A DNA stretch of 64,000 bases from Undaria pinnatifida. Lineage: Eukaryota > Sar > Phaeophyceae > Laminariales > Alariaceae. The stretch lies in assembly GCA_012845835.1 (NCBI GenBank), contig JABAKD010000022.1:2847944-2911943 (forward strand). The letters are read 5' to 3'. Below the pieces are notes generated by a model, which had not been told where the DNA came from, did not search any database, and saw nothing but the letters and a program-made list of their open reading frames with translations. This document shows, one piece after another, positions 40,701 through 47,914 of this stretch (position 1 is the first letter of the stretch; every line of letters starts with the position of its first letter). The position numbers were made by a program, and so were the translations under genes.

Positions 40701-42224
40701 GTGCCCGCTGGTGGCTCGAAGGGGGGGGTGCCCGCGGGTAACAGCGTGAAGGGGGGAGTTCCCGCTGGAAACACGAAGGGGGGGAGTCCCGCGAGTTTAG
40801 CGTGGGGGGGGGGAGGTGAGGAGGTGGAGGCGGAGGGAGTTTCAGGTGTTAAGAGGCGGGCGGGGTCGGGGGGGGACGGCGGGGCTGGGGGTGGGGGTGG
40901 GGGACGGAACGGGTCGAAGCGCAGGAGGGGTTCGGAAGCTGCTGCGTCGAAGTCGTCGACTCCTACTACGGTAAGCGGATTTTTGCTGTGCTGTGCTGTG
41001 CTGTGCTGTGCTGTGCTGTGCTGTGCTGAAGACAGGAATGGATATTACTGTGTAACTGCCTCGTGGGTGCCTTACCATATTCACACTACGTGATGCGATC
41101 ATTCCCCTAGTGCGGAGTTAGGGTTCTCCACCCCGCACAATATGATCTAATCGATAACCATCATGGTCACCGCCAAAAAAAAAAACGGTACTCTGGTAGT
41201 GCGGGGGGGGGGCTCAGTCGAGTTTCGTACGTCGTTATGAACGTACAGTTTTTTTTGGCCACGAAGGTCTACTGTGGGATAGAAAAAAACACCGGGCACA
41301 GTTTGTTCGAGTAAGGGTTGCGATGGGTCGCGATGGCCAATTTCCGGCCATGCAGGATGGCGGGATAACGAAATAAACAAAATGTTGATGATGTATCAAC
41401 GGTAACGAATGTTTGCTCTATTAAAATCGGCAAATAACAGTGTCTGGCTTGCGATTTTTCTCCCGCAGGCTCGCTTGAAATCGTACATCTCAGACCAAAA
41501 ATAAAAGAGAAATGGCCGCACGTGCGTATCAGATGCATGGTACATTTTTACGACATACCAATACAAGCACAGATCGCATACAAAGAGGGAACATAAAACG
41601 AAAAAAAGCAGCACAGCATAGCACTGGAGTGGCCACACCAGAAAACAAAGTAGCTCATTGGCGCTGTCATCTATCAGCAAAAAATTAGGCACAAGGTGCC
41701 GAAGTCCTTAATACGAGCGGTTCTTGGAAGGATGCAGTTCACCCTTCATGCGACTCGCCAAACACCTCACAGCGCTTCGCGCTTGGTGCAAGCAATGTCT
41801 GCCTGTTTGGTGCAAACTCGACGTGCTCCGTCCCGGCATAGTAGGGATGCGAGGGTCTATGGTCATACGACTATGGCGATGCACAAACTGAATACACCCC
41901 CCCCCCCTTGCCCCCTATCGTCTATCCCCCCTTCCGCCTCCCTACCCCTCCTTCGGCGCCCACCAGACCGAAAACGCCACCAAGGTTGCAACTCATGCCT
42001 CAAACGGAATCGCTTCAGGAGTTTCCATCTCTCCTCGAGCCGCAGCCGCCTCCGCCACCGCTGCTGCTGCTGCCGCCATCGAGGCTAAATCCAAGAGCGG
42101 ATCCGGCGACGCCTCGACTACTGCAACTCCCAGCACTGGAAAGACGAAGCAGAGGGTTGGAGGGGGGAAGCGCGTGAATTCGGGCCGCTTCGGCTCTCGC
42201 GCAAAAACGACGGGACGTAGATAA
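28137..42224 (+). CDS. Unrecognised low-complexity coiled-coil protein, nine inferred exons
   Basis: Exons 28137-28352, 29032-29220, 30146-30733, 31650-31929, 32427-33115, 34501-34602, 37628-37746, 39830-40970 and 41967-42224 join with matching phases into about 1,193 codons ending in TAA. I do not recognise the family. Visible features: a charged N-terminus (KVVVDKRKKLVR); helical charged segments in exons 2, 3, 6 and 7 likely to form coiled coils (KDPDEIEKDMAKQREALKRA; FRREYLRRMKVLRLQLKKLE); poly-Ala and acidic/Ser runs in exon 3; a poly-Gln run in exon 4; Gly/Ala/Ser runs in exon 5; and an RSRSRSP patch, GGVPAG repeats and a KRRRG basic cluster in exon 8. Basic clusters suggest a nuclear role (inference). 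The ATG at 28137 is the first in frame but an acceptor at 28165 is also possible, so the true start may be upstream. If the GTGAGA at 37747 is not a donor, the protein ends at TGA 37748-37750 and the last two exons belong to another gene. Confidence 0.55.
28505..28740. repeat. GGTGGTGGGGGTGG G-rich repeat
   Basis: GTGGTTGGGGTGATGGGGGT, GGTGGTGGGGGTGGTGGAGG and GGTGGTGGTGGTTATG make a strand-asymmetric G-rich stretch in the first intron, able in principle to form G-quadruplexes on the plus strand. Confidence 0.75.
29032..29220 (+). CDS. Low-complexity protein gene, exon 2
   Basis: Acceptor CATTGTATAAG|GTG and donor CTGCAG|GTATGA give 63 codons: VLEFEDLAPGAVQATPHPP, then LEPKRARLVRWKKDPDEIEK and KQREALKRAEREDLQ. 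The highly charged second half is predicted helical. Confidence 0.75.
29345..29520 (-). repeat. AGTGCCGGTTGAGTAGTGCC family
   Basis: TATAGTGCCGGTTGAGTAGT, CCCGCTATAGTGCCTGTGAA and AGTATGCGGAGTAGTGCCGG: same order as at 11820-11965. Confidence 0.8.
29740..30100. repeat. Degenerate GTCCGTCC/CCGTTGGTCC repeat
   Basis: CCGTCCGTCAGCCGGTC, CCATCCATCCATC, CCGTTGGTCCGTC and similar tetranucleotide-based units. Spurious Pro/Val/Ser frames on plus and Asp/Gly/Arg frames on minus result. Confidence 0.8.
30146..30733 (+). CDS. Low-complexity protein gene, exon 3
   Basis: Acceptor CTCAATAAATCAG|CTG and donor GACAAG|GTCAGC give 196 codons. It starts LEAERDAWERWYFTLRAHL, then poly-Ala runs, an acidic GESDSSDEEEAPAP patch, GRGKRKG, poly-Ser and poly-Gly, and ends VLQALVMKRAGLEGEFDMDK. 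The antisense frame of similar length is a shadow. Confidence 0.72.
30844..30890. repeat. Perfect 20-bp palindrome containing a tRNA A-box-like motif
   Basis: TAACCACTGAGCTAGCAGTC and GACTGCTAGCTCAGTGGTTA are exact reverse complements separated by AACTGCC. TAGCTCAGTGGTTA is the classic tRNA D-arm/A-box string. Related CTGAGCTAGCAGTCAGCC lies at 30782. No full tRNA can be folded. Confidence 0.85.
30895..31150. repeat. Relative of the CCGCCTTATATGGGGATA family
   Basis: AAGGCGGTATCCCGATAAAA, ATTGCACTCATAACCTG and GAGGCGGCTTCCCCC are diverged reverse motifs of the family seen at 58385-58560. Confidence 0.5.
31650..31929 (+). CDS. Low-complexity protein gene, exon 4 (poly-Gln)
   Basis: Acceptor TCTCGGATAACCAG|ATC; the donor GCAG|GTGTGT leaves phase 1. 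Reads IVQVLAGCSRDAMSARRDHA, a Gln/Lys run coded almost wholly by CAG, then RRWEELLKSADAYGGRWRSD. A phase-0 donor at 31911 is an alternative. Confidence 0.65.
31727..31790 (+). repeat. Coding CAG microsatellite
   Basis: CAGCAACAGCAGCAAAAGC followed by 16 or so CAG units codes poly-Gln in frame, inside exon 4. Confidence 0.9.
31972..32085 (+). mobile_element. TTAA-ended miniature element in intron
   Basis: TTAACCCCTTTTAGAGCCCC, CCCTCCCTATACTAAG and GGTTTCCAGCTGTAAAGGCG, then TTAAACC. It lies within the intron between exons 4 and 5; the short frame after it (EDIVNVVNRTARKGLDRLWF) does not fit the splice phases. Confidence 0.8.
32427..33115 (+). CDS. Low-complexity protein gene, exon 5
   Basis: An acceptor GCCGGTACGCAG at 32425-32426 (or the CAGs at 32444 and 32453) accepts phase 1. 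Donor GGAGAG|GTGAGC. Gly/Ala-rich runs flank more complex islands: LSVVHDDAEEHDGWENLLIP, LPSMRAPRRLYRPQRT, VMAEYVPWVGGSGSVGVVYA and WDRVQWFSRGLPEEVAPPGM. Start position uncertain by a few codons. Confidence 0.68.
33116..34319. other. Intron sequence, nothing recognised
   Basis: Ordinary-complexity intron with a T9 run and short open frames; no family repeat identified. Confidence 0.4.
34320..34440. repeat. GTCGTGCCTGTTCTCT minisatellite
   Basis: TGTCGTGTGTCGTGCCTGTT and CTCTGTCGTGCCTGTCG alternate at roughly 30-base spacing just before exon 6. It accounts for the Thr/Arg/Asp/His-rich minus-strand frames. Confidence 0.8.
34501..34602 (+). CDS. Low-complexity protein gene, exon 6
   Basis: Acceptor GCGAATCGGAG|GTG and donor GAGAAG|GTGACG give 34 codons, VFKRRALRAVDKLFHQTAET and AKRQEEMDARRREK. 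Charged and heptad-like, consistent with a coiled coil continuing into exon 7. Confidence 0.75.
34845..35040 (+). mobile_element. CATCCCATTTATT..GTCGACTCGCGTCG family copy
   Basis: CGTCCCATCTATTATTTTCG, AACTCAGACCCAGGGTCAC, ACATTACGCGCCTTC and CCTCGTCGTCTCGCATCG in family order. Confidence 0.8.
35060..35248. repeat. ~185-bp duplicated segment, copy 1
   Basis: CTTTCCAGCTTCTGGACAGG..GTTCAGCAATCCCACTGCTC..CGAGTGTTGCTAATTCACGC..GCACAAGAAAAAG. Nearly identical to 36613-36799, in the same orientation. Confidence 0.9.
35470..36075 (-). mobile_element. CAGCTGTGAG-family elements, tandem and truncated copies
   Basis: Two CACCGGTTAYACGACTT ends (about 35479 and 35663) lead into TTTTGTCTCCCTCAAAAACG blocks. 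The second continues through CACCCTGTTGACCCTGG and TATATCCTTAATGAAGACAC to GATCTCACAGCTGGAG. A further end, GCAAAGATGAGTATTGGCCC..GAACTCACAGCTGACG, follows at 35996-36045. Confidence 0.8.
36225..36410 (-). mobile_element. TTAA-ended miniature element, two reverse copies
   Basis: CTACTGGAAACCCGTTTTTG..TTGGTATAGGGGGTTTTGAG and then AATGGAAAGCCGTTTTTGG..GGGGCTCTGAAGTTAA are reverse-complement family members side by side. Confidence 0.75.
36613..36799. repeat. ~185-bp duplicated segment, copy 2
   Basis: ACTTTCCAGCTTCTGGACAA..CGAGTGTTGCTAACTCACGC..GCGCAAGAAAAAG, matching 35060-35248 with a few substitutions and a 4-base insertion. Confidence 0.9.
36806..36905 (-). repeat. Degenerate tRNA-like sequence
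   Basis: Minus strand: GGCGTATCAGGTTATCC resembles a D arm and GCGAGTTCGAATCTCCCCG a T arm (TTCGAAT loop), at about tRNA spacing. The acceptor stem and anticodon stem do not pair properly, so it is a pseudogene or SINE head, not a tRNA gene. Confidence 0.45.
36960..37060 (-). mobile_element. TTAA-ended miniature element, reverse copy
   Basis: GCCTTCACTACTGGAAACCC, GGGACAAATTTACTTG, TTAGTATAGGGAGGGG and ATGAAGGGGTTAAGG match the reverse complement of the family. Confidence 0.8.
37628..37746 (+). CDS. Low-complexity protein gene, exon 7 (coiled coil)
   Basis: Acceptor CTCCTGCTTCAG|GTG. 119 nt reading VAEAVRLVRAAAEHEKFRRE, then YLRRMKVLRLQLKKLEGNK. AAGG|GTGAGA at 37747 can act as a donor (phase 2). 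Unspliced, the frame stops at TGA 37748-37750, so this may instead be the terminal exon. Confidence 0.72.
37878..38055 (+). repeat. GGGTC-rich dispersed repeat, copy 4
   Basis: GATCATGATCCGGCCCGCGG, a near-pure GGGTC run at 37935-38030, then GTCAGGTCGGGTCACC. Confidence 0.85.
38091..38245 (+). mobile_element. Inverted-repeat element (GGGTCCAAATATAAGACAC family)
   Basis: GGGTCCAAATATAAGACAC and GTGACTTATATTTTGGCCC bound a short centre; then TTACAGTAGTTTCGTGG and CCCAACGACTGGCTCTAGG. The whole block recurs in reverse at 49795-49940. Confidence 0.75.
38385..38990 (-). mobile_element. CAGCTGTGAG-family element, near-complete reverse copy
   Basis: 38693-38988 runs CACCGGTTATTCGACTTACA..CACAGCTGTCAGATTTTGTC..CACCCTGTTGACCCTG..GCTTGCAAAGATGAGTTTCG..GATCTCACAGCTGAAG and is the reverse complement of 57598-57892 almost throughout. 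A partial end copy precedes it at 38385-38480. Confidence 0.88.
39100..39530. repeat. Pyrimidine-rich tract with TTTTTTG runs
   Basis: CCTTTCCTTACCCTTTTCC-type sequence followed by about six TTTTTTGTT units at 39362-39435. It explains the Phe/Leu-rich open frames there. Confidence 0.75.
39830..40970 (+). CDS. Low-complexity protein gene, exon 8
   Basis: 380 codons ending ACTACG|GTAAGC. TSKDEDAADEKSEVEGGST starts the coding-like part, then Ala/Ser/Thr runs, TPPIILETPNPGDTNNP, RPRSRSRSPVLTPENG, long poly-Ser, Lys/Arg-poor acidic patches, three GGVPAG repeats (about 40696-40770) and GRNGSKRRRGS. The acceptor AACGCTAG at 39828-39829 fits phase 2 of exon 7, but the frame is open back to 39531, so the true start is uncertain. 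Confidence 0.62.
40985..41028. repeat. (GTGCT)n microsatellite at splice donor
   Basis: GCTGTGCTGTGCTGTGCTG repeats about eight times, beginning some 15 bases after the exon 8 donor. Confidence 0.9.
41590..41920 (-). repeat. CGCTTCGCGC..CAAGCAAT family, reverse copy
   Basis: GGAGTGGCCACACCAG, AAGGTGCCGAAGTCC, GATGCAGTTCACCCTTCATG and GCTTCGCGCTTGGTGCAAGC end at ACACCCCCCCCCC. It lies immediately before the exon 9 acceptor region; its companion end is at 41035-41100. Confidence 0.85.
41967..42224 (+). CDS. Low-complexity protein gene, terminal exon
   Basis: A long pyrimidine tract and CACCAG|ACC, phase 0, then 85 codons: TENATKVATHASNGIASGVS, poly-Ala, TPSTGKTKQRVGGGKRVNS and GRFGSRAKTTGRR, then TAA. 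The basic C-terminus with RFGSR and GRR could bind nucleic acid (inference). The poly-Ala frame is the one continuous with exon 8. Confidence 0.68.
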   Translation, partial: TENATKVATHASNGIASGVSISPRAAAASATAAAAAAIEAKSKSGSGDASTTATPSTGKTKQRVGGGKRVNSGRFGSRAKTTGRR

Positions 42225-42239
42225 AGGACCCCTTTGCGC

Positions 42240-42470
42240 AAAAACTTTTCCACACGTCGGGCAGATCAGATCTCCATTCGTGATCTGTCATGCAGGGCAA
42301 ATCAGATTCATGGGTTATATGATCTGCATGACGTATATATCATGCTGTAGGGTGGGAACCGTGTGATCTGCATCATATAATAGCACATCATTCCTGGGTT
42401 GGATTTGTACGGCACAGATCTTGCACAAGTAATCATATCGAGATAATAGATAGGATCTAGATGGTCCCAG
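42240..42470 (-). repeat. CAGATCCAACCCAG family, reverse copy
   Basis: GGTTATATGATCTGCATGAC, CTGGGTTGGATTTGTACGGC and ATAGGATCTAGATGG: reverse of the 4175-4390 order. Confidence 0.8.
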
Positions 42471-42599
42471 CTCGTGAACTGTCACGATGTGTGAGGGTTT
42501 CGATATGCAAGAAGCGCTGTATAACCAGGCTAAGCCAAGCTGGCATAGGGGAGGGGGTAGAGCAAGGTCTTCGAATGGATGGAGTGTCAGTGGGCGGGC

Positions 42600-42745
42600 G
42601 CCCTCTATACGTCCGATTGACTAGTGCCACTGCTCTCTATAGTGCCGGTGCACGGCTGGAACTTTCTACAGTAACCCTGTTCACGATAGTGCCGGTGCCC
42701 TGGATAGTGCCGGTATATTGGGCTGGCACATACCGGCACTAACGG
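42600..42745. repeat. AGTGCCGG family fragment
   Basis: ACTAGTGCCACTGCTC, TATAGTGCCGGTGCACGG, GATAGTGCCGGTGCCC and TACCGGCACTAACGGG. Confidence 0.7.
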
Positions 42746-42884
42746 GTATGCGAGTCCAGTTTCTTGCTGGGATGGCGATTGTATGGGTGGTGGGTCCGAG
42801 TTGAAGCGAAATTCGGAGACGGTGTAGGTGTAGGTGAATTCAATACCCTGGAGGGAAAAAAACTAGCAGGAAAAAAATCGAGGG

Positions 42885-43190
42885 GTTTTGACGGAGATCA
42901 CCCGACACGCGGATTGGGTCAGGAGGCTTTCAAACTCTCGCGACTCGAGTCAGGTCGGATTAGGAGGTGTTCGAAGTCTCTCGGGCCGGGCCGGGCCGGG
43001 CCGGGTCGGGTCGGGTCGGGTCGGGTCGGGTCGGGTCGGGTCGGGTCGGGTCGGGTCGGGTCGGGTCGAATCGGGTCGGATCGGATCGGGTCGGGTCCGA
43101 TCAGGAGATTTATGGATCTCACGGGTCGGGCCGGGTAACTCTGACCCAACCTGACCCATAAGAATTGACTCGACCTGTGACAAGCCATGG
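42885..43190 (+). repeat. GGGTC-rich dispersed repeat, copy 5 (longest GGGTC run)
   Basis: GACGGAGATCACCCGACACG, AGGAGGCTTTCAAACTCTCG and GGAGGTGTTCGAAGTCTC, then GGGCC/GGGTC units from about 42987 to 43080, TTATGGATCTCACGGGTCGG and GACCTGTGACAAGCC. Confidence 0.88.
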
Positions 43191-43344
43191 AAAAAGCCAT
43201 GGAAAAAGCCTCGGAGAGGAGTTAGTAGGACATGGGACGACGGAACGCTAAATACGGTTTCATCGCAATCGAACCAATCCATCTTGTCCCGGCTCTATTT
43301 TGTCTCGAGGAGACGAAAGAGGATGTCCGATACAGACGTGATCC

Positions 43345-43920
43345 CCGGTTAGTGCCGTGATTTGCCAGATGACAATGACGGCACTAAAGAGGTACCCCGC
43401 ACTAGATAGTGCGGTACTCTGTAGGACGAGGAGATCGTGACAAGGCGTGTTTTACCGCACTAAACTGCCCCCCCGCACTATCCGGGATAGTGCGGTAATC
43501 TGTAGAACGAGGAGATCGTGGCAAGCAAGCGATTTTTACCGCACTAAACTGGACCCTTGCACTACCCCGGGATAGTGCGGTACTCTGCACTCTCGCGGGA
43601 TGTGCGGTAATCTGTAGAACGAGGAGATTGTGGCGAGCAAGCGACTTTGTACCGCACTAAACTGGCCCTTCGCACTATCCCGGGATAGTGCGGTAATCTG
43701 TTGAACGAGGAGATCGTGGCAAGCAAGCGATTGTGTACCGCACTAAACTGGCCCCTCGCACTATCCCGGGATAGTGCGGTACTCTGTAGGACGAGGAGAA
43801 CGTGACAAGCGAGTTTTACCGCACAAAACTGGCTCCCACACTAAACTGTACCGCACTAAAGTGGGCCCCCGCACCAAAGTGTGCAGCACTAACGGGGGGC
43901 CACGACTGTAGCACGGTAGA
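43345..43920. repeat. CCGCACTAAACTGG..CTATCCCGGGATAGTGCGG tandem repeat
   Basis: Units of roughly 75-115 bp contain the palindrome GCACTATCCCGGGATAGTGC, GGACGAGGAGATCGTG and TTTACCGCACTAAACTG; about five units. The left flank matches the start of the window. Confidence 0.85.
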
Positions 43921-44089
43921 GAAGGGAAATCGTGTGGCCAAAAGTGTTCTGGTTGGTCGGGGTTTTTCCTGATTGGTCAAGCTTTTTTTACGGAAGTTTC
44001 TGATTGGTAAAAAAAAATCCCTGGGTGACGACACGTTACGTCATCCACGGCGGCATAATTTTATATCCCATTTTTTTTTCTTTTTTCAG

Positions 44090-44230
44090 CTGCTTTGTGG
44101 AGGATGGCGAAAGTCACCGCGCTTTCTTAGTGGAACCTTTTTTTTAGCCGGTTTGTGGAGCATAGTGAAAGTTACCGCGCTTTTTTGTGGAGCCGCGCGA
44201 GTCTCTGCGGAAGCTACTGTACCGCCTCAC
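44090..44230. repeat. Local ~70-bp duplication
   Basis: TTTGTGGAGGATGGCGAAAG..ACCGCGCTTTCTTAGTGGA and TTTGTGGAGCATAGTGAAAG..ACCGCGCTTTTTTGTGGA follow each other. Confidence 0.75.
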
Positions 44231-44530
44231 GACAGTGTAGAAACGCCGCCCCACTCCTTTGACGATCGTCGCTGCCGCTTTTGTCGACGACCGGCATCAC
44301 CATAGGATGCAAGCGCCGAGCGGTACGTCCTGTCTATGGAAACAGCTCGACGAGATGTTCCGGAAAGCCGCCAGTTTTTGTTGTTGTTGTTTTGGCTCCC
44401 CTGATTTTGGTGGGAAGTGGCCTCTGAAAAGGTTCCCAAGAGGTGTGTGTGTTGCATTTTGACCGTCGTACCAGGTACACGGGTATATGGCTCAGTGGTA
44501 GGTTTGCAGTTTCGTGCCCTGTGTTGTCAG

Positions 44531-44587
44531 GTCCGAGCTTTTAGACAGCAATTTGAAGCCACGATGATGAAGCGAATGAACATCGAG
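44531..44587 (+). CDS. Possible isolated exon
   Basis: Acceptor CTGTGTTGTCAG|GTC and donor ATCGAG|GTCGAG frame 19 codons, VRAFRQQFEATMMKRMNIE, in phase 0 with AG|GT at both ends like many exons here. Nearby LWKQLDEMFRKAA (about 44335-44375) is also protein-like. No full gene could be chained between 44.0 and 46.4 kb. Confidence 0.25.
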
Positions 44588-45329
44588 GTCGAGGTTTGGA
44601 TTGGAAGGTGGCGATATGTGTATGATGTATGCTGGCTTTTTCGTGCGGGGGGATGGATGGTGTAGTGGATGTTGTCGTCGCGATGTTTCAATGAAACGCC
44701 GGGGAGGAGTTAAGGAGGTGATGCACCCCTCGAGGGGGCGTTGTTCCACCCCAGAGCAAAGGTAGATTGGTAATGACGGCACGTGGTCAATGCCGTCAGT
44801 TGCTGACGGCAAGACGGTTAGCTGTTTCGGCCGTCAGCTGGCCACATCCCCTATCTCCAAGTAAAAAAATCAGAATCCCTCTGGAAACCCCACGGATTCA
44901 TCGAGTGGGATGTTTCCAGTTCGTGTCCCCCGAGTTTAGCCGTCGGTTGCTGTACGTCAGCGGGCTGGCTGCCCATTTTGCAGTACGGTCGGTTGATAGA
45001 CTGCGGTCGTTCCCTATCATCTGTGCTCCAGAGTGTTCGTTGGAGCCTGACTTGTGACCGATCAGCAGATACATGCCGATCAATAGATCATGCCGATCAA
45101 TAGATCATGCTGATCAAATAGATCATGCCGATCAATAGGTCATGCCGATCAATTGCCTCCAGAGATATTTGGGTCCCTCTCTTGAGTCCACCTACTGGAA
45201 TATATCAATGCTTATATGTGAGATTAACTGGTCCACAGCAACAACAGCAGCAGCAGGAAGAGTGTTGGATTGAGCGCTGGGAACACGATGGTGGCATTAT
45301 CATGTAATAATCTGATGTTTCTAGCGATG

Positions 45330-46010
45330 CGTTCAGTAGGGTATATACACTGGGTACCCGGGTATATACCCTGGGTACCCGGAGATGTGCATTGGGTACT
45401 CGAGAATATGAATATTACTGGATACCCCCGGTATATACACTGGGTACCCGGGTATACGCTGGGGGTACCGGGGTACCTACCCTACCTTGGATCTTATATA
45501 TGATATTATACACTGGGTACCCGGGTATACGCTGGGGGTACACGAGTACCGACCCTACCTTGGATCTTGTATCTGATTTTCCTATTGATGCATTTAGTGG
45601 GCTATAAACTCTGGGGGACCCGGTTACCTACCCGAGTACGTTTGGTACCCGGGTGCCCAGAATATGTACAATGTCTTGAATCTTCCCGGAATACTACAGT
45701 ACCTTGGATATTTCCAGAGGCCAATGCCTTGGATCTTTCCAGAGTATATAAAATACTCGGGATATTTGCAGAGTATATGCACCACCTTAGATCTTGTATC
45801 TGATGTTTCCAACGATGCGTCGAGTAGGGTATATACACTGGGCACTCGGGTGTATACTCTGGGGGTACCCGGGTACCTATTCGAATACTCTCGGGGTACC
45901 CGAGGGCCTACTCGAACACTCTGGGGATGCCCGGGAACCTACCCTAGTGCCCATACCGAACACATTGGGTACCCGGGTACCAAGAGTATCCACACTACCT
46001 TGGATATTTC
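45330..46010. repeat. CTGGGTACCCGGGTATACAC degenerate array
   Basis: GTACCCGGGTATACACTGGG, ACCTTGGATCTTGTATCTGA and TTTCCAGAGTATATAAAATA alternate. The array is rich in CCCGGG and GTATAC palindromes, with a smaller relative at 46770-46850. Confidence 0.85.
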
Positions 46011-46249
46011 CTTTTCCGTTCCTCGTCCCGGTTACGGTTCGAGTGGCGGATCCTGACAGCTATAGCACGGGGAGGGGCGAGGACAATATGTGGCAAGGGC
46101 TTTTTCAGGCCAGAAAGGGGGCAGGGGGGGAAGGAGAAGATGGGAGGTAGAGCAAGAGAAAGGAGGGAGGGAGGATGGGCGGAGGGACGAGGGATGGAAA
46201 GGGGGGGGGGGGTCACCATGATGCCATTGCCCCGTGCGTTCGTTCGGTA

Positions 46250-46366
46250 TGTTGGGAGATAGGAGGAGTGGACGCTCCTCGAGACGCTATGAATACTTTG
46301 GAAGGGGTCGAGCGGCGGGGCGGGACTGCTGCCGCTTTCGCTACTTATTTTGCTTCGTTGCTCTAG
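46250..46366 (+). CDS. Doubtful terminal exon
   Basis: An open frame reads VCWEIGGVDAPRDAMNTLEG, then VERRGGTAAAFATYFASLL and TAG. It has protein-like composition in GC-rich sequence, but no clear acceptor or partner exon. Confidence 0.15.
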   Translation, partial: CWEIGGVDAPRDAMNTLEGVERRGGTAAAFATYFASLL

Positions 46367-46369
46367 AAT

Positions 46370-47385
46370 TGTGTTGTGATTTTTTGTGTATTATTTTGAG
46401 TCGCACTTTGGTTTCGCGATGATAGCAGAGAGAGGATTGGGGGGTGGAGGGCGGGGGGGGTAGACCAGCGGTCAACCAACGAAAAATGGTGGTGTGATTT
46501 TTTTTGTTCTTTGTAGTCTATTTCGTTCCGTAAAGCAAGCACGCTGTTGTGCGCGGAAGAGGAAGAAAAACGGGGCGTCGGGGAGGGTGGGGGGCGGGGG
46601 CGGGGCTTGCTATTTGTTTGTTTGCGTCAAAGCTTTTTTTTTGGTTCTTTTATTTTGAAACGACGTACGTTCGTTCGGGGACTGTATGGCCTTTGGGTTG
46701 AGGGGGGGGCACGAGGGTAGTAGTGCATGACACATAGAAGCATTGCAAGCGTGCACGTTTGTTTGTTAGGGTATGGTTTATACTCTGAAATACCCGGGTG
46801 CCTAATCTGGTTGTTTTCGATCTTACTCGGGTATATACCCGGGTACCTCCAGGGCATATTTTTCCCCTCTAAACACACCCTTGAATACATTGTGAACGCG
46901 TCAATACCCCCACGGCCGCAAAAATGAGGTGTGTTTTCTGCGATCACTGATTCACGGGGTGTGGCATGGTATGGGGTGCTGGGCTCGGCTAGCGTCTTCG
47001 CGACCGTCCTTGCGAGAAAATATGCTACGAGAGTTTGGTATTTTGGGTGGTAACCCTTTGGATGAAAAGTCTTCCCGGAGAGTTTTTCGGCGATCATCCT
47101 GAAGAGCAAATAAAACTTGCTATTATTTTGAGATTGATTGCTTTTGGACTTGTAAGGCCTGCCTTTTTTTCACCTTGTAATGCACCAGGTTTAGCCCAAG
47201 GGGGGCGGTAAGGCAAGGGGTCAAATGGGCGGTCTCCTTTCATGCGATGGGTTGGCTGGCTTTGGTTGGCTAGACGAAGATAAGAGGTAACAGGGGTGGA
47301 TAGATGGCCCTGGAGGGGAGTACATTTTGAGATGATGATACCATGGTATAATATATAATGGATTGGACTGTTACGTTTGTTGTGG
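46370..47385. other. Intergenic, nothing recognised apart from a CCCGGGTA patch
   Basis: G-rich patches (46440-46470, 46590-46615) and the 46770-46850 CCCGGG repeat remnant. The minus-strand 160-codon frame is not supported. Confidence 0.4.
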
Positions 47386-47390
47386 AGAAT

Positions 47391-47475
47391 AGATGACACC
47401 TCGGCTGTGAGATCGAGGATTTAACCGAAGCTCGTTTTTGCAGGCTGCTTGTGATACTTCGATCGCGGAATGAAT
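47391..47475 (+). mobile_element. CAGCTGTGAG-family end fragment
   Basis: CTCGGCTGTGAGATCGAGGA, CTCGTTTTTGCAGGCTGC and TTGTGATACTTCGATCGCGG: a diverged copy of the 57605-57690 end. Confidence 0.7.
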
Positions 47476-47504
47476 GGTGTTTCCACGGCTTTTCGCGAAT
47501 CAGA

Positions 47505-47670
47505 TCACTTTTTTCGCATCAGGGTGACCCGACCCGACCCGTGATACTCGAAAACTCCTGACCCTATCAGAGACCCGTGAGATTTCGAACACCTCCCGAC
47601 CCGACCCGACTCGACCCGCGAGTAGTACCTGGTATTTCGAAACCTCCCGACCCGACCCGACCCGTGAGTG
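47505..47670 (-). repeat. GGGTC-rich dispersed repeat, copy 6
   Basis: CAGGGTGACCCGACCCGACC, CTCGAAAACTCCTGACCC, GATTTCGAACACCTCCCG and TTCGAAACCTCCCGACCCG. Confidence 0.85.
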
Positions 47671-47914
47671 GTTCTACGATAGCCCCCCCCACCCAACTTT
47701 TCTTCAACGAAATCGCCGGTTTTGAAACCAGTTCCCGGCCGTATTTCCCGAAATACGGTGCCCCGTTCCACCTCGATGTCATCGTTCGATAGTCCATTGC
47801 AACCAAGGAAACATATTAAAATATTTTCTTCATAGCACCATTCCTCGTGGCGAGCAGCCATGCAACCTTCTTGAAAGAAAATCGCTGGTTTGGGGGGGGG
47901 GTATCGTAGAATCA

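Noticed and set aside
39971-40774. 267-codon minus-strand frame rich in Ala, Glu and Pro
   Set aside because: Antisense of the Ser/Ala-rich exon 39830-40970; low complexity keeps both strands open, and the plus frame has a donor and continues in phase into 41967-42224.
42764-43282. GRVGSG- and RPDPTRPDPTR-repeat proteins on both strands
   Set aside because: They arise from GGGTC pentamers in a dispersed repeat and recur wherever that repeat occurs.
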